DNA of 64,000 nt, taken from positions 496,001-560,000 of the forward strand of contig NZ_RQHW01000047.1 of NCBI RefSeq assembly GCF_004770995.1, given 5' to 3'. The notes beneath the pieces were generated by a model. It worked only from the letters and a program-made list of their open reading frames with translations. It had not been told where the DNA came from and did no database searches. The number at the start of each line of letters is the position of its first letter. Within the stretch, counting starts at the first letter, position 1. A program made the translations under genes and the position numbers. The DNA is from Leptospira idonii. Its GTDB lineage: Bacteria > Spirochaetota > Leptospiria > Leptospirales > Leptospiraceae. Shown here piece by piece: positions 17,895 to 28,746 of the stretch.

Positions 17895-19199
17895 TTAAGG
17901 ATGGAGGCGATAAATCATCCTAGGATACGGAATGCATTCCCGAACGTGGGAAAGTCCGCAGATCCAGGCCAGGATTCTTTCCAATCCCATACCGAAACCG
18001 GAATGGGGAACCGAGCCGTATTTTCTCAGATCCAGATACCATTCGTAATCTTTTGGGGGAAGACCCTCTTCCATAAGGCGATCAATAATTTTTTGATAGT
18101 CTTCTTCCCTTTCCGATCCCCCGATGATTTCCCCGACTCCGTCCGGTGCCAATAAATCGGCACATAAAACGGTTCTGGGATCATCCGGATTTTGTTTCAT
18201 ATAGAACGCTTTGATGGAACGAGGGTAGTTTTTTACGAAAACTGCTGTTCCGAAGTGTTCCGTTAGGATGTTTTCTCTTTCCGCATTGATGTCTTCTCCC
18301 CAGGGAATTTTTTCCCCTTTGGACTGTAGGATTTCAATCGCCTCGGAATAACTGATCACAGGGAATTTATTTTGAATTTGCGTCAGAATGGTTTCCGGAT
18401 TCCTCTCCAACATTTTCAATTCGGAAGGGCATCTTTCTATGACCGTTTTTAGGAGATACCGTATGAATTCGTCCTGAAATTCGATATTGGATTCGTTGCC
18501 GAAAAATGCGGTTTCCGCTTCCAACATCCAAAACTCTGTTAGGTGGCGTCTTGTTTTGCTTTTTTCCGCCCGAAAAGTGGGACCGAAACAATAAACTTTA
18601 GAATGGGCAAATACTGCCGTTTCCAAATACAATTGTCCCGTTTGTGCCAAATAGGCATTTCCCAGATCAAAATATTCTGTAGAAAAAAGAGTCCCTGAGG
18701 ATTCTCCTACGGAACCGGTTAAAATAGGAGTATCGATCAGAGTGTAATTTTGATTTCTGAAAAACTCCCTGATGGCAAAGGAAAGTTCCGAACGGATCTT
18801 TAAGATGGCGATTTGTCTTTTGGAACGAAGCCAAAGATGACGGTTGTTGTGGAGAAAATCCGGACCGTGCTCTTTGGGAGTGATGGGATACTCTCCCGAT
18901 TTTCCAACGATTTCACAAGATTCCAGAAGCAGTTCTTTTCCTTCGGGAGCTTTGGGGTTTTCGGAAAAATACCCTCTGATTTTCAGTGAGGTTTCCTGGG
19001 GGATATTTTTGAGAAATCGAAACTCCTCTTCTCCCAGTTTTTCCTTTTCCAGGACCACCTGAAGGATTTTACCGTTTGTACGGAATTGTAAAAATTGAAC
19101 ATGATTGTTCCCCCGGATTCCTTGAACCCAACCGGAGAGCTCTTGAATGTGGGAAACTGTGTCGGAAAAAGACGATGAGGATGAAGAAGTCTGAGACAT
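17895..19199 (-). CDS. asnS: Asparaginyl-tRNA synthetase
   Basis: Class IIb aminoacyl-tRNA synthetase charging tRNA-Asn. The 434 residues comprise an N-terminal OB-fold anticodon-binding domain (about 18-105, with GWVQGIRGNNHVQFLQFR) and the class II catalytic core: motif 2 region FGPTFRAEKSKTRRHLTEFW, GEIIGGSEREEDY and motif 3 GFGMGLERILAWICGLSHVR followed by the AsnRS-typical ECIPYPR. A Ser-rich stretch opens the protein. Its presence means that direct charging of Asn is available, so GatCAB in this organism is more likely needed for Gln-tRNA. Divergent from folD. Confidence 0.97.
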   Translation of the reverse strand: MSQTSSSSSSFSDTVSHIQELSGWVQGIRGNNHVQFLQFRTNGKILQVVLEKEKLGEEEFRFLKNIPQETSLKIRGYFSENPKAPEGKELLLESCEIVGKSGEYPITPKEHGPDFLHNNRHLWLRSKRQIAILKIRSELSFAIREFFRNQNYTLIDTPILTGSVGESSGTLFSTEYFDLGNAYLAQTGQLYLETAVFAHSKVYCFGPTFRAEKSKTRRHLTEFWMLEAETAFFGNESNIEFQDEFIRYLLKTVIERCPSELKMLERNPETILTQIQNKFPVISYSEAIEILQSKGEKIPWGEDINAERENILTEHFGTAVFVKNYPRSIKAFYMKQNPDDPRTVLCADLLAPDGVGEIIGGSEREEDYQKIIDRLMEEGLPPKDYEWYLDLRKYGSVPHSGFGMGLERILAWICGLSHVRECIPYPRMIYRLHP

Positions 19200-19253
19200 A
19201 GATGGTTTTTCTGTTTGCCAGTTCGTTTTTCTTTGAAATTTTGAACTTACTGA

Positions 19254-20111
19254 ATGAAATCTCCCACCCTATTAGACGGTAAAGCGATTTCCGAAAAGAT
19301 AAGAAACGGAATCGCTTCTGAATTGAAGAAAACCAATGCGGATGGAAACAATCCTCCTACGCTTGCAACGATCTTGGTAGGTAATAATCCTGCTTCGGAA
19401 ACTTATGTGAATATGAAAGTGAAAGCATGCGCTTCCGTAGGAATGCTTTCCAAATATGTCCGTCTTCCGGAAGAAACCACTACGGAAGAACTTCTTTCTG
19501 AAATCAATAAATTGAATGCGGATAAATCCGTTCATGGAATTCTACTCCAACATCCGGTTCCTCACCAAATCGATGAAAGGCGATGCTTCGATGCGATCCT
19601 TCCTGAAAAGGATGTGGACGGAGTGACCACTCACTCTTTCGGAAAACTTTCGATGGGTTCGGAAGCTTACTTCCCCTGCACACCTTACGGAATGATTCTG
19701 CTTTTGAAAGAATACGGAATCGAAGTTGCCGGTAAACATGCTGTGGTTGTGGGACGTTCTCCTATTTTGGGAAAACCGATGGCGATTATGCTCACCAACT
19801 TGGACGCAACAGTCACTCTTTGCCATTCCAAAACGAAAGACCTTCCCGAACTTGTCAAACAAGCGGATATAGTCGTCGGGGCTGTAGGCAAACCTGAGTT
19901 CATCAAGTCGGAATGGATCAAAGAAGGTGCCGTTCTTTTGGATGCAGGTTATAACGTAGGTAATGTGGGAGATATCGAAATATCCAAAGCGAAAGATAAA
20001 TCCTCCTACTTCACTCCAGTTCCCGGAGGAGTCGGACCTATGACCATAGCGGTCTTACTGCTTCAAACACTTTACTCTTACCAGGGGAAGTTTTCTCCTC
20101 CTCTTAAATAA
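19254..20111 (+). CDS. folD: Methylenetetrahydrofolate dehydrogenase/cyclohydrolase FolD
   Basis: Bifunctional enzyme interconverting 5,10-methylene-, methenyl- and 10-formyl-tetrahydrofolate for purine and formyl-Met synthesis. 285 residues, typical length. Features are LVGNNPASETYVNMKVKAC with catalytic K55, GILLQHPVPHQIDE (folate pocket), PEKDVDGVT, the NADP-binding GRSPILGKPMA and the C-terminal PVPGGVGPMTIAVLL. The ATG lies 54 bases from the asnS start on the other strand, so the gap must hold both promoters. A hydrolase gene follows after 5 bases. Confidence 0.98.
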   Translation: MKSPTLLDGKAISEKIRNGIASELKKTNADGNNPPTLATILVGNNPASETYVNMKVKACASVGMLSKYVRLPEETTTEELLSEINKLNADKSVHGILLQHPVPHQIDERRCFDAILPEKDVDGVTTHSFGKLSMGSEAYFPCTPYGMILLLKEYGIEVAGKHAVVVGRSPILGKPMAIMLTNLDATVTLCHSKTKDLPELVKQADIVVGAVGKPEFIKSEWIKEGAVLLDAGYNVGNVGDIEISKAKDKSSYFTPVPGGVGPMTIAVLLLQTLYSYQGKFSPPLK

Positions 20112-20116
20112 AGACG

Positions 20117-21085
20117 ATGCCAGCTCCTATTAGTTTCGATGAATGTTTTCAGACCTTTCCTAAACTGGATCCTCCCGAGGATCTGGATGCGTTTTGGAAA
20201 GAAGGAATTGCCGCCCTAAAAAAAGTTCCCGTTAAGGCGACTTACAAAACGATTTTGAAAGGAAGTTTTATCTGGGAATCCTTGAATGAAATTTCTTTTC
20301 AAGGGATCGGGAATTATACCATCCATGGAAAATTATCCATTCCTAGGAAAAGAGGAAATCGTCCTGTAGTCGTTTTTTTTCATGACTACTTGGCTCCCGA
20401 AGAAGAGATCCAAAAAGGATATTCCGATTTAGGAATTGCGCAGCTTCACATCACCTTACGAGGTCATGGCGAGGAAATGATCCAGGCTCCCATCGATCCA
20501 AATACGGGAAAAAATCTTCCTAACTGGTCGCCGAATTATTTTGCCGACGGTTTGGATCTGAAAGAAGATTTTTACATGCGTAAACTCTATTTGGACGTTT
20601 ATAGAACCATCGAGTTCCTTCGTTTGAGTGACGGAATCGACGGAGACCAAATCATACTGCATGGAAAATCTTTAGGAAGCGCCCTATCCGTTTTCGGCGC
20701 CGCTTATACGGATAGAATCAAAGGTTTGATTCTGGAAACACCTTCTTTCTGTTATATTGATAAGGATCAACTTTCTCTCAGAGCCAATCCTTGGGTTCGG
20801 GAAATGCTTCCTTCTTTGGAAAAACGTGCCACTAAAAAAGTGGATTATAAAAAATCCTTAGCCTATTTCGATTCCGTTCATTTTGCGAAGAAAATCAAAA
20901 TTCCTGCATTATTCTCCTGCGGTATGGAAGACAACCTCAGTCATCCTAAATCCATCTTCGCTTTGTTCAATCATATGAACTGCGACAAAAGAATGCAGAT
21001 TTATCCTAACGAAGGAAATGACGCAGGAAAAGAAAAACAGGCTCAGGCGAATCTTGAATTTGTGAAAGAAATCTTTCAGGTTTAG
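20117..21085 (+). CDS. Acetyl-xylan-esterase-type alpha/beta hydrolase lacking the catalytic His
   Basis: 322 residues resembling the AXE1/cephalosporin-C deacetylase family: the N-terminal DLDAFWKEGIAALKKVPVKA, the strand IHGKLSIPRKRGNRPVVVFFH, LRGHGEE, the nucleophile elbow HGKSLGSAL (S185) and the acid loop CGMEDNLSHP (D272). In active members the final catalytic His sits in a GHE-type motif. The matching place here reads YPNEGNDAGK, with Asn301 in place of His. The protein may therefore be inactive or use another residue. It sits between folD and cysS with short gaps (5 and 12 bases) and is probably cotranscribed. The substrate is unknown. Confidence 0.75.
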   Translation: MPAPISFDECFQTFPKLDPPEDLDAFWKEGIAALKKVPVKATYKTILKGSFIWESLNEISFQGIGNYTIHGKLSIPRKRGNRPVVVFFHDYLAPEEEIQKGYSDLGIAQLHITLRGHGEEMIQAPIDPNTGKNLPNWSPNYFADGLDLKEDFYMRKLYLDVYRTIEFLRLSDGIDGDQIILHGKSLGSALSVFGAAYTDRIKGLILETPSFCYIDKDQLSLRANPWVREMLPSLEKRATKKVDYKKSLAYFDSVHFAKKIKIPALFSCGMEDNLSHPKSIFALFNHMNCDKRMQIYPNEGNDAGKEKQAQANLEFVKEIFQV

Positions 21086-21097
21086 TTTTAGGTTTTT

Positions 21098-22533
<1,436 letters not shown>

Positions 22534-22552
<19 letters not shown>

Positions 22553-23307
22553 ATATCCTTTTTGGAAAAAGAAACTTTTACGAATTTTTAGAATCTTTGG
22601 ACACGATGCTTCCAGAAAAAGGAGTTAAATCCATTCGTGAAATCATGATCAAAGATTCCCTAGGTTCCGAAGAAAAAGCTAAAATCAAATCTTTCCTTCC
22701 CGGTCATATCAAAATAACGACTGTCAGCACTAGAGAGTTGGACCGAGTTGCGGGAGATAAGAACCATCAAGGTTATGTGATCATTCGCACCAAACAAAAA
22801 GCGTTTCAAGCGGGGAATTGGGAACAGCTTAAACAGTCTTTGGAACCTGGGGAAGGTCCCATTCTTATTTTGGACCGCATTCAAGATCCAGGCAATTTGG
22901 GAAATTTGATGAGAACTGCGGAATGTTTGGGAGTAAAACACATCATCTTATCCGACAGAGACACTTCCCCTATTTCTCCCGTCGTGGAAAAAGCATCCGC
23001 CGGGGCAATTCACCATTTAAATATATTCAGAATTTCTAATTTATCCCAAGCATTGGAACATTTGAAAAAATTGGAATATTGGGTGCTTGCTACGGATGAG
23101 GAAGGCTCGGAAGAGATTTGGGAAACCCTTCCCGATACGGAAAATATGGCGGTGATTATGGGGAACGAAGGGGAAGGAGTCAAAAAAATCCTTCTGGAAA
23201 ATGCGGATTATATTGGGCGAATTCCTCTTTTCGGATCAGTTTCTTCCTTGAACGTGGTAGTGGCTTGTGGTATCACATTAGATAGAGTCGTGAATGCGAA
23301 TCGTTGA
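22534..23307 (+). CDS. rlmB: 23S rRNA 2'-O-methyltransferase of the TrmH/RlmB (SPOUT) family
   Basis: 257 residues. The N-terminal substrate-binding domain (about 1-80, FGKRNFYEFLESL) is followed by a SPOUT knot domain: motif 1 RIQDPGNLGNLMRTAECLGV, motif 2 MAVIMGNEGEGVKKILLENA and motif 3 IPLFGSVSSLNVVVACGITL, which form the S-adenosylmethionine-binding trefoil knot. RlmB methylates G2251 (E. coli numbering) of 23S rRNA; a tRNA-directed TrmH relative is the alternative. The start lies inside the cysS 3' end. Confidence 0.9.
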
Positions 23308-23312
23308 CAACG

Positions 23313-24410
23313 ATGAAACCTAGTTTTTTTTTCTTTCTACTTTTGCTTCTTTTTTCCACAAACCAGTGTATCTATGATTTTTATAGAAAAGAGTTTTTAT
23401 CCGACAAAAAGGAGTCGGATAAAGTTCTTTTACTTAGCTTGGTCGATTTAGCTCCCAATCCGAACCAAAAACTCTTTTATTTCGTTCCCGGTTTCAATCG
23501 AAATCTTCCAGACGAACAATTTGTGGATGTCGCTTTTGCCCCTCAAAATTCCAAACCGAAATTGGTTTTCATTCACGGCTGGAATCCTGCGGAAAGAGAT
23601 GCGGATCCTACTACGGGAGATACGAAAAAGAAAACGAATATCAAAAGTACGTTTTTAAACGGGATCATTCATTTTCAGGAAAATCAAAAAGGTGCGAAGG
23701 ATAAATACGATCTTTACCTTTATACTTACCGCACTTCGAACGGAATCCTTCTAAACGGTAGAAATTTCGTAAAAACTCTGAAGTCTACTTTCTCAGTGAG
23801 CGATAAAGTCATTGTAGTCGCTCATTCTATGGGAGGACTTGTCACCCGCTCAGGAATGATCTCTCCCGAATACCTTCCTTTTCTTATTGATGGAGTCGTC
23901 ACTCTCGCCTCACCTCAGTTTGGTTCTCCTTTTGCCAGTTCCGCATTCTTATCCGCTTACGGAAACATTGCTGTGAGTGAACTCGGGTCCTATCTAATCA
24001 GCACCCAAGGAGGACAAGATCTGAGTCATACCAATGTAGGTGCAGGTCAAAGTCAAATTCCTGATGCTAAAAATCAAATCATCGATTTGGTGAACGAAGG
24101 GTTCGGCTTAAATTCCATTTTTATTTCCTATTCCGGGATTCTTTCCGGTTGCACAGGACAAGAAACTATATATTATCAAACCGCATGTAATACTTTAGTA
24201 AGTTCTAATTTAGGTTTCAATCGAAACGACGGCGTTGTTCCGGAAAACAGTGCACTACTCGGCGGTCTTTCCAAAAAAGGATTCACTTTTACTGGATACG
24301 ATCATTCCATGATGGCGTTTCAAACTATAAACGTGAACGATGCTAAATCGATCAATCTATTCCAAGCAGTGATAGACAGTGCCGATGAACTTGTAAGCTC
24401 CGCCCCTTAA
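23313..24410 (+). CDS. Lipase/esterase-like lipoprotein
   Basis: Starting at ATG 23313, 365 residues: signal peptide rich in Phe/Leu and lipobox STNQC (C19). An in-frame TTG at 23304 overlaps the rlmB stop and would add three residues. The mature part is an alpha/beta hydrolase: LVFIHGWNPAERDADP (oxyanion region), VIVVAHSMGGLVTRSG (nucleophile Ser in AHSMGG), VTLASPQFGSPFASS, and a late acid/His region (NRNDGVVPENS, then YDHSMM). This pattern fits the PGAP1/lipase class-2 group. It probably acts on lipids or esters at the cell surface or periplasm; the substrate is unknown. Confidence 0.8.
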   Translation: MKPSFFFFLLLLLFSTNQCIYDFYRKEFLSDKKESDKVLLLSLVDLAPNPNQKLFYFVPGFNRNLPDEQFVDVAFAPQNSKPKLVFIHGWNPAERDADPTTGDTKKKTNIKSTFLNGIIHFQENQKGAKDKYDLYLYTYRTSNGILLNGRNFVKTLKSTFSVSDKVIVVAHSMGGLVTRSGMISPEYLPFLIDGVVTLASPQFGSPFASSAFLSAYGNIAVSELGSYLISTQGGQDLSHTNVGAGQSQIPDAKNQIIDLVNEGFGLNSIFISYSGILSGCTGQETIYYQTACNTLVSSNLGFNRNDGVVPENSALLGGLSKKGFTFTGYDHSMMAFQTINVNDAKSINLFQAVIDSADELVSSAP

Positions 24411-24463
24411 AATACTTTTAAGTTATTAATCCGAGAAGCGATTCGTTTGTATCCTAATATAAG

Positions 24464-26212
24464 TTAATTGATTGTCTCGTTCGAATTGATTCTTTGAATC
24501 GATATTTTTAATCCGGCAAGACCTAAGAGGAAAAGAACTGCTGGTATTAAGAAAAGATCGGAAGGCCAAAGAATATTTTGAATAAGATAAAGTCCGCTGA
24601 ATACAGTGAGAACTCCCGAAACCACTCCTAAAAAAGAATCGAGTGTTCTATTTCCATAAATAACAAACTCCCCTTTTTCTCCGATTTGTTTGTGAAGACC
24701 CTTCCAAAAAAAATAAGGAGGTTTCGTTTTGTGATAAAACCGAACCAGTGTTTCCTTGTCACTATGAGGCAGAACCAAAGTGCTGAGGATGAGAACGATC
24801 ACACTGGAAAAAGAAGTGAAAAGAATGGAATAAGGGAAATTTAAGCCCAATAATATCGAATATAGAACGTAAAAAAGAGGAGATACGATGAGCGCTAAAA
24901 TTTCAGTATATGCTGAAATTCTCCAATAGTACCATCTGGCGATCAAAACGAACCCGATTCCGGAAGATGCTTCCAATAAAAATTTCCAAGCTCCCTGGAT
25001 AGTCACCATTCCGTACATGGCAAGCCATAAGGAAAAAATGCCTGTAAGTATTTGAAATAAGTAAGATAACTTTAGATAGTATCCGTCCGTTTTTTCTTTT
25101 TGAATCATAGGTTTCCAAAAATCGAAAACCAGATAGGATGCCCCCCAATTGAGATGAGTGGCTAAGGTAGAAAGATAGGCTGCAAAAAACGCACTGAGAA
25201 GAAGACCTTTGATTCCGGAAGGAAGATTCCCGTTTAAAAGCATCAAAAAACCTTTGCCGCTTTCTTCAGAACTTAAAGAGGGAAAAACGACTAAAGAACA
25301 AAGTGCCACCAAAATCCAAGGCCAGGGTCTTAAAAAATAATGAGCGATCACGAACCATAAGGAACTTTTGAAAGCAGACTTTTCGTCGTTTGTCGCCAAT
25401 ATCCTTTGTGCAATGTATCCTCCTCCTCCCGGTTCCGCTCCAGGATACCAACTAGACCACCAAATCACGGTAATCATGATGAGAAAATGATCCCAAGGAA
25501 GGCTTCCCTCTTCGGAGAAAGATGGAAAAAAAGAAAAATTGGATGCAGGCAGTTTTGATTTTAATCCTGCAAGCCCTCCTATTTCCGGTGCATTTAACAC
25601 AAAGTATGCGTAAACGAGACATCCTCCCCATGCTAGGAAGAACTGAAACACATCTATATAGGAAATTCCTTTGAGGCCTGCTATGGCGGTGTAAATCACC
25701 CCCAAACCTAAAAGGACACAAAGAAGATAAGAACTGTTATACTCCGGAAAAAATACCTGTAAAATCTTGAGCATGGCAAGATTCACCCAACCCAAAATCA
25801 CCAAGTTGAGAAAAAAACCGATAAAAATCGCCTTGAAACCTCGAAGAAAAGCTGCCTCCTTTCCAGAATAGCGGATATGAATTAATTCCAAATCGGTCGT
25901 GGCGCCGGATCGTTTCCAGAGTTTCGAAAAGAAGAAAACTGTGGCAAAACCTCCCACTGCCATGTACCACCAAATCCAATTGCCGGAGATTCCCCCGGAC
26001 CGGATAATTTCTGTTACTGCAAGTGGAGTGTCTGCGGCAAAGGTAGTGGCGACCATCGCAGTGCCTGCCACAAACCAAGATAAGTTTCCTTCCGCTTGGA
26101 AATAATTTTTTAGATTCTTTTTAGAGGAACGATTGGAGTAAAAAAGAATTCCTAAGATTACGAAAAAGGGAGTGAAGAAAAAAAATTGATCAAAAAGGGA
26201 GAAAGTCATCAT
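24464..26212 (-). CDS. Sodium:solute symporter (SSF family)
   Basis: 582-residue protein with about 13-14 membrane segments. Family features are the early sodium-site region [39 protein letters not shown] (the SSF signature near TM5), [20 protein letters not shown] and [20 protein letters not shown] carrying the Ser/Thr pair used for sodium binding. The substrate (sugar, proline, pantothenate or other) cannot be read. The start overlaps the hisF stop by 4 bases (ATGA), so it is the last gene of the lptD-gatCA-hisF run. Confidence 0.9.
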   Translation of the reverse strand: MMTFSLFDQFFFFTPFFVILGILFYSNRSSKKNLKNYFQAEGNLSWFVAGTAMVATTFAADTPLAVTEIIRSGGISGNWIWWYMAVGGFATVFFFSKLWKRSGATTDLELIHIRYSGKEAAFLRGFKAIFIGFFLNLVILGWVNLAMLKILQVFFPEYNSSYLLCVLLGLGVIYTAIAGLKGISYIDVFQFFLAWGGCLVYAYFVLNAPEIGGLAGLKSKLPASNFSFFPSFSEEGSLPWDHFLIMITVIWWSSWYPGAEPGGGGYIAQRILATNDEKSAFKSSLWFVIAHYFLRPWPWILVALCSLVVFPSLSSEESGKGFLMLLNGNLPSGIKGLLLSAFFAAYLSTLATHLNWGASYLVFDFWKPMIQKEKTDGYYLKLSYLFQILTGIFSLWLAMYGMVTIQGAWKFLLEASSGIGFVLIARWYYWRISAYTEILALIVSPLFYVLYSILLGLNFPYSILFTSFSSVIVLILSTLVLPHSDKETLVRFYHKTKPPYFFWKGLHKQIGEKGEFVIYGNRTLDSFLGVVSGVLTVFSGLYLIQNILWPSDLFLIPAVLFLLGLAGLKISIQRINSNETIN

Positions 26213-26976
26213 AACCTAACTTTGATTCCCATTTCTCTCATCGCTTTTTTTGTTTCTTGGATCGAATATTCCCCGAAGTGAAAGATGGAGGCTGCCAAAA
26301 CGGCATCCGCCCCCCCTCTTAAAATGGCTTCCGACATATGCTCAGGATTTCCCGCTCCCCCGGAAGCGATGACGGGGATACTTAGATTGCTTGTAAATTG
26401 TTTCAATACGTTGATGTCAAAGCCGTCTTTGGTTCCGTCTTTGTCCATCGATGTAAGCAGGATTTCACCTGCTCCTCGTTCGGTGGCTTCCTTTCCCCAA
26501 TCCAATGCGTCTCTGCCGGTTTCAGTACGTCCTCCGTTCAAGTAGACTTCGAATCGTTTTCTTTCCGGATTGAATTTGGAGTCTATGGCGCATACGATGC
26601 ATTGAGACCCGTAGATTTCACTGGATTCCGTAAGAAGTTCCGGACGGTGAAAAGCTGCTGTATTGATGGAGACTTTATCCGCTCCCTTATTGAGAACCGA
26701 TTTTACGTCCTCTAAGGTACGGATCCCTCCTCCTACCGTGAAAGGAATAAAGATTTTGTTGGCTACTTCTTCCACCAAATGGATGAGAATGTCCCGTTTA
26801 TCACTGGAAGCGGTGATGTCTAAAAAACAAAGTTCGTCTGCTTGGTTCTCTTCGTACGCAATTGCGCAGGATACCGGGTCTCCTGCATCAACCAGGTTTA
26901 CGAAATTGACCCCTTTCACCACTCTACCCCCCTTGATGTCAAGGCAGGGAATCACTCTTTTGGTTAACTCATCCAT
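26209..26976 (-). CDS. hisF: Imidazole glycerol phosphate synthase subunit HisF
   Basis: Cyclase subunit of histidine biosynthesis; with HisH it turns PRFAR and ammonia into imidazole glycerol phosphate and AICAR. 255 residues, a (beta-alpha)8 barrel. The catalytic acids are D13 ([14 protein letters not shown]) and D132 (VCAIDSKFN), with phosphate-binding loops [13 protein letters not shown] and [14 protein letters not shown]. No other his gene lies in the window, so the pathway is dispersed. It lies 10 bases after gatA and overlaps the symporter gene. Confidence 0.98.
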   Translation of the reverse strand: MDELTKRVIPCLDIKGGRVVKGVNFVNLVDAGDPVSCAIAYEENQADELCFLDITASSDKRDILIHLVEEVANKIFIPFTVGGGIRTLEDVKSVLNKGADKVSINTAAFHRPELLTESSEIYGSQCIVCAIDSKFNPERKRFEVYLNGGRTETGRDALDWGKEATERGAGEILLTSMDKDGTKDGFDINVLKQFTSNLSIPVIASGGAGNPEHMSEAILRGGADAVLAASIFHFGEYSIQETKKAMREMGIKVRL

Positions 26977-26986
26977 ATTATTTTCG

Positions 26987-28453
26987 TTAGTTGATGTTTT
27001 CCGGAAGTGTGATTTTACACCCTGGAATCTCTGAAATCGATTTTGCGTAAGACAGAAGTTCCTCTTCCTTAAAATGTGCCGTTGTTAGTTGGACACCTAT
27101 TGGAAGTCCGTTTTCATCCAAACCGGCAGGGCAGCTGATGGCGGGAACTCCTGCCAAGTTTACCGTTGTCGTTAAGATGTCCGCCAGATACATTTGGATC
27201 GGATCTTTCGTTTTTTCCCCTATCTTGAAAGCTGTCGTAGGAGATGTCGGCTGCAGGATGAAGTCCACTTCCTTAAAAAATTCATCGTATTTCTTTTTGA
27301 TGAGAATTCTTGCTTTCTGAGCTTTTCCGTAATAAGCATCGTAATAGCCGGAACTCAAAGAGAATGTTCCCAAAAGGATTCTTCTTTTTACTTCTTTTCC
27401 GAAACCTTCCGATCTGGATTCCACATATAGGTCTTCCAGTTTTCCTTCTCCACCCTTTCTAAGTCCGTAACGAATTCCATCAAACCTGGATAAGTTGGAA
27501 GAACATTCCGCAGTTGCGATTAGATAGTAGACAGGAATGGAATGTTTGAAAAGGGAAAAGTCCAGCTCTTTTAAAATAGCGCCTTGGTCTTTCAGATATT
27601 GTTTGATATCTTCGTATTTTTTCAAAACTCCCGGTGAGGATTCTGTATCCTTGGAAGCCATCACTCCTACCTTGACACCTTTCCAATCTTTGGATTTTAC
27701 ATTTTTGGAATCGAATGTTTTACCACTAGCAGTTGTTTGGTCTTTGGGGTCGGCACCTTGCAAAATTTCGAATATGTCTGCAATCCCTTCCAAGTCATTG
27801 GAAAAAGGACCGATTTGATCCAAACTGGATGCATAAGCCACAAGTCCGTATCTGGAAACTCTTCCGTATGTTGGCTTGAGTCCCCAAATCCCACAAAGAG
27901 AGGCAGGTTGACGGATGGATCCGCCTGTATCAGACCCTAAAGAGATAGGAGCCATTCCCGCCGAAACCGCCGCCGCCGAACCACCGCTAGATCCTCCAGG
28001 GATTCTAGAAGTATCGAAAGGGTTTTTTGTGGTTTGGTAGGCACTGTTTTCCGTGGAGGAACCCATTGCGAATTCGTCCATATTTGCTCTAGGGATCAGA
28101 ACGAATCCTTTCTCTTTCAGCTTGGTGATTACTGTAGCATCGTAAGGAGAACGAAAGTTTTCTAGAATTTTGGAACCGCAGGAAGTGATCTCTCCTGTGA
28201 CACAGATATTGTCTTTGATTGCGATAGGAATTCCGTCACAATCGGATAATTGTTGTTTGTTTTTTCTTCTTTCGTCGCTTTGTTTCGCTTGTTCAATCGC
28301 TTTATCTTTATTGATCTCCAAAAATGCGTTGATTTTGGGTTCGGAAGCAGCGATGCGATCGTACAAAGAATTTACCAGATCGACGGATGTGAATTCTGAT
28401 TTGTTTAATCCCGATTTGATTTGGGAATAAGTCAGTTGGTATAGGTTTTTCAT
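26987..28453 (-). CDS. gatA: Glutamyl-tRNA(Gln) amidotransferase subunit A
   Basis: Amidase-signature subunit that releases ammonia from glutamine for GatB, converting Glu-tRNA-Gln to Gln-tRNA-Gln (and Asp-tRNA-Asn where needed). 488 residues. The Ser-cisSer-Lys triad is clear: K80 (IAIKDNICV), S155 (PGGSSGGS) and S179 ([13 protein letters not shown]). Overlaps gatC by 4 bases. GatB is not in the window. As AsnRS is encoded nearby (17895), Gln-tRNA is the more likely product. Confidence 0.98.
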   Translation of the reverse strand: MKNLYQLTYSQIKSGLNKSEFTSVDLVNSLYDRIAASEPKINAFLEINKDKAIEQAKQSDERRKNKQQLSDCDGIPIAIKDNICVTGEITSCGSKILENFRSPYDATVITKLKEKGFVLIPRANMDEFAMGSSTENSAYQTTKNPFDTSRIPGGSSGGSAAAVSAGMAPISLGSDTGGSIRQPASLCGIWGLKPTYGRVSRYGLVAYASSLDQIGPFSNDLEGIADIFEILQGADPKDQTTASGKTFDSKNVKSKDWKGVKVGVMASKDTESSPGVLKKYEDIKQYLKDQGAILKELDFSLFKHSIPVYYLIATAECSSNLSRFDGIRYGLRKGGEGKLEDLYVESRSEGFGKEVKRRILLGTFSLSSGYYDAYYGKAQKARILIKKKYDEFFKEVDFILQPTSPTTAFKIGEKTKDPIQMYLADILTTTVNLAGVPAISCPAGLDENGLPIGVQLTTAHFKEEELLSYAKSISEIPGCKITLPENIN

Positions 28454-28734
28454 GTTTCAATCACCTTAGGCACTACTACATAGCCGTTCTCATAAGCGGG
28501 TGCGATTTTAGATAAATCGTCTCTTTTCAGGGAATCGTTTGCCGCATCCGGTCTAAGAGTATTCATAGTTAGTTGATAGATTTCGTCGTCATCTACGGAG
28601 GAAGTATCCAGGTTCTTGATATCGTCTACGTATTGTACGATTCTTGAAAAGTCGTCCAACATACCTGCGATCTCGTTGTCGTTGATGGAAAGTTTAGCCA
28701 AGCTTGCGATCGTTCTTAAGTTTTTTTCGTCCAT
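28450..28734 (-). CDS. gatC: Glutamyl-tRNA(Gln) amidotransferase subunit C
   Basis: Small belt subunit that stabilises GatA-GatB. The 94 residues match the family: [20 protein letters not shown] at the N-terminus, a central helix [20 protein letters not shown] and the C-terminal [15 protein letters not shown] followed by [16 protein letters not shown]. The ATG overlap with gatA (ATGA) couples their translation. It starts 12 bases after the sugar transferase gene. Confidence 0.95.
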   Translation of the reverse strand: MDEKNLRTIASLAKLSINDNEIAGMLDDFSRIVQYVDDIKNLDTSSVDDDEIYQLTMNTLRPDAANDSLKRDDLSKIAPAYENGYVVVPKVIET

Positions 28735-28746
28735 ATAAGTTTTCCT

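Noticed and set aside
24411..24463. CTTAAAA-TAC-TTTTAAG palindrome after the lipase gene
   Set aside because: A/T-only stem apart from its closing C-G pair, no T tract; unlikely to end transcription.
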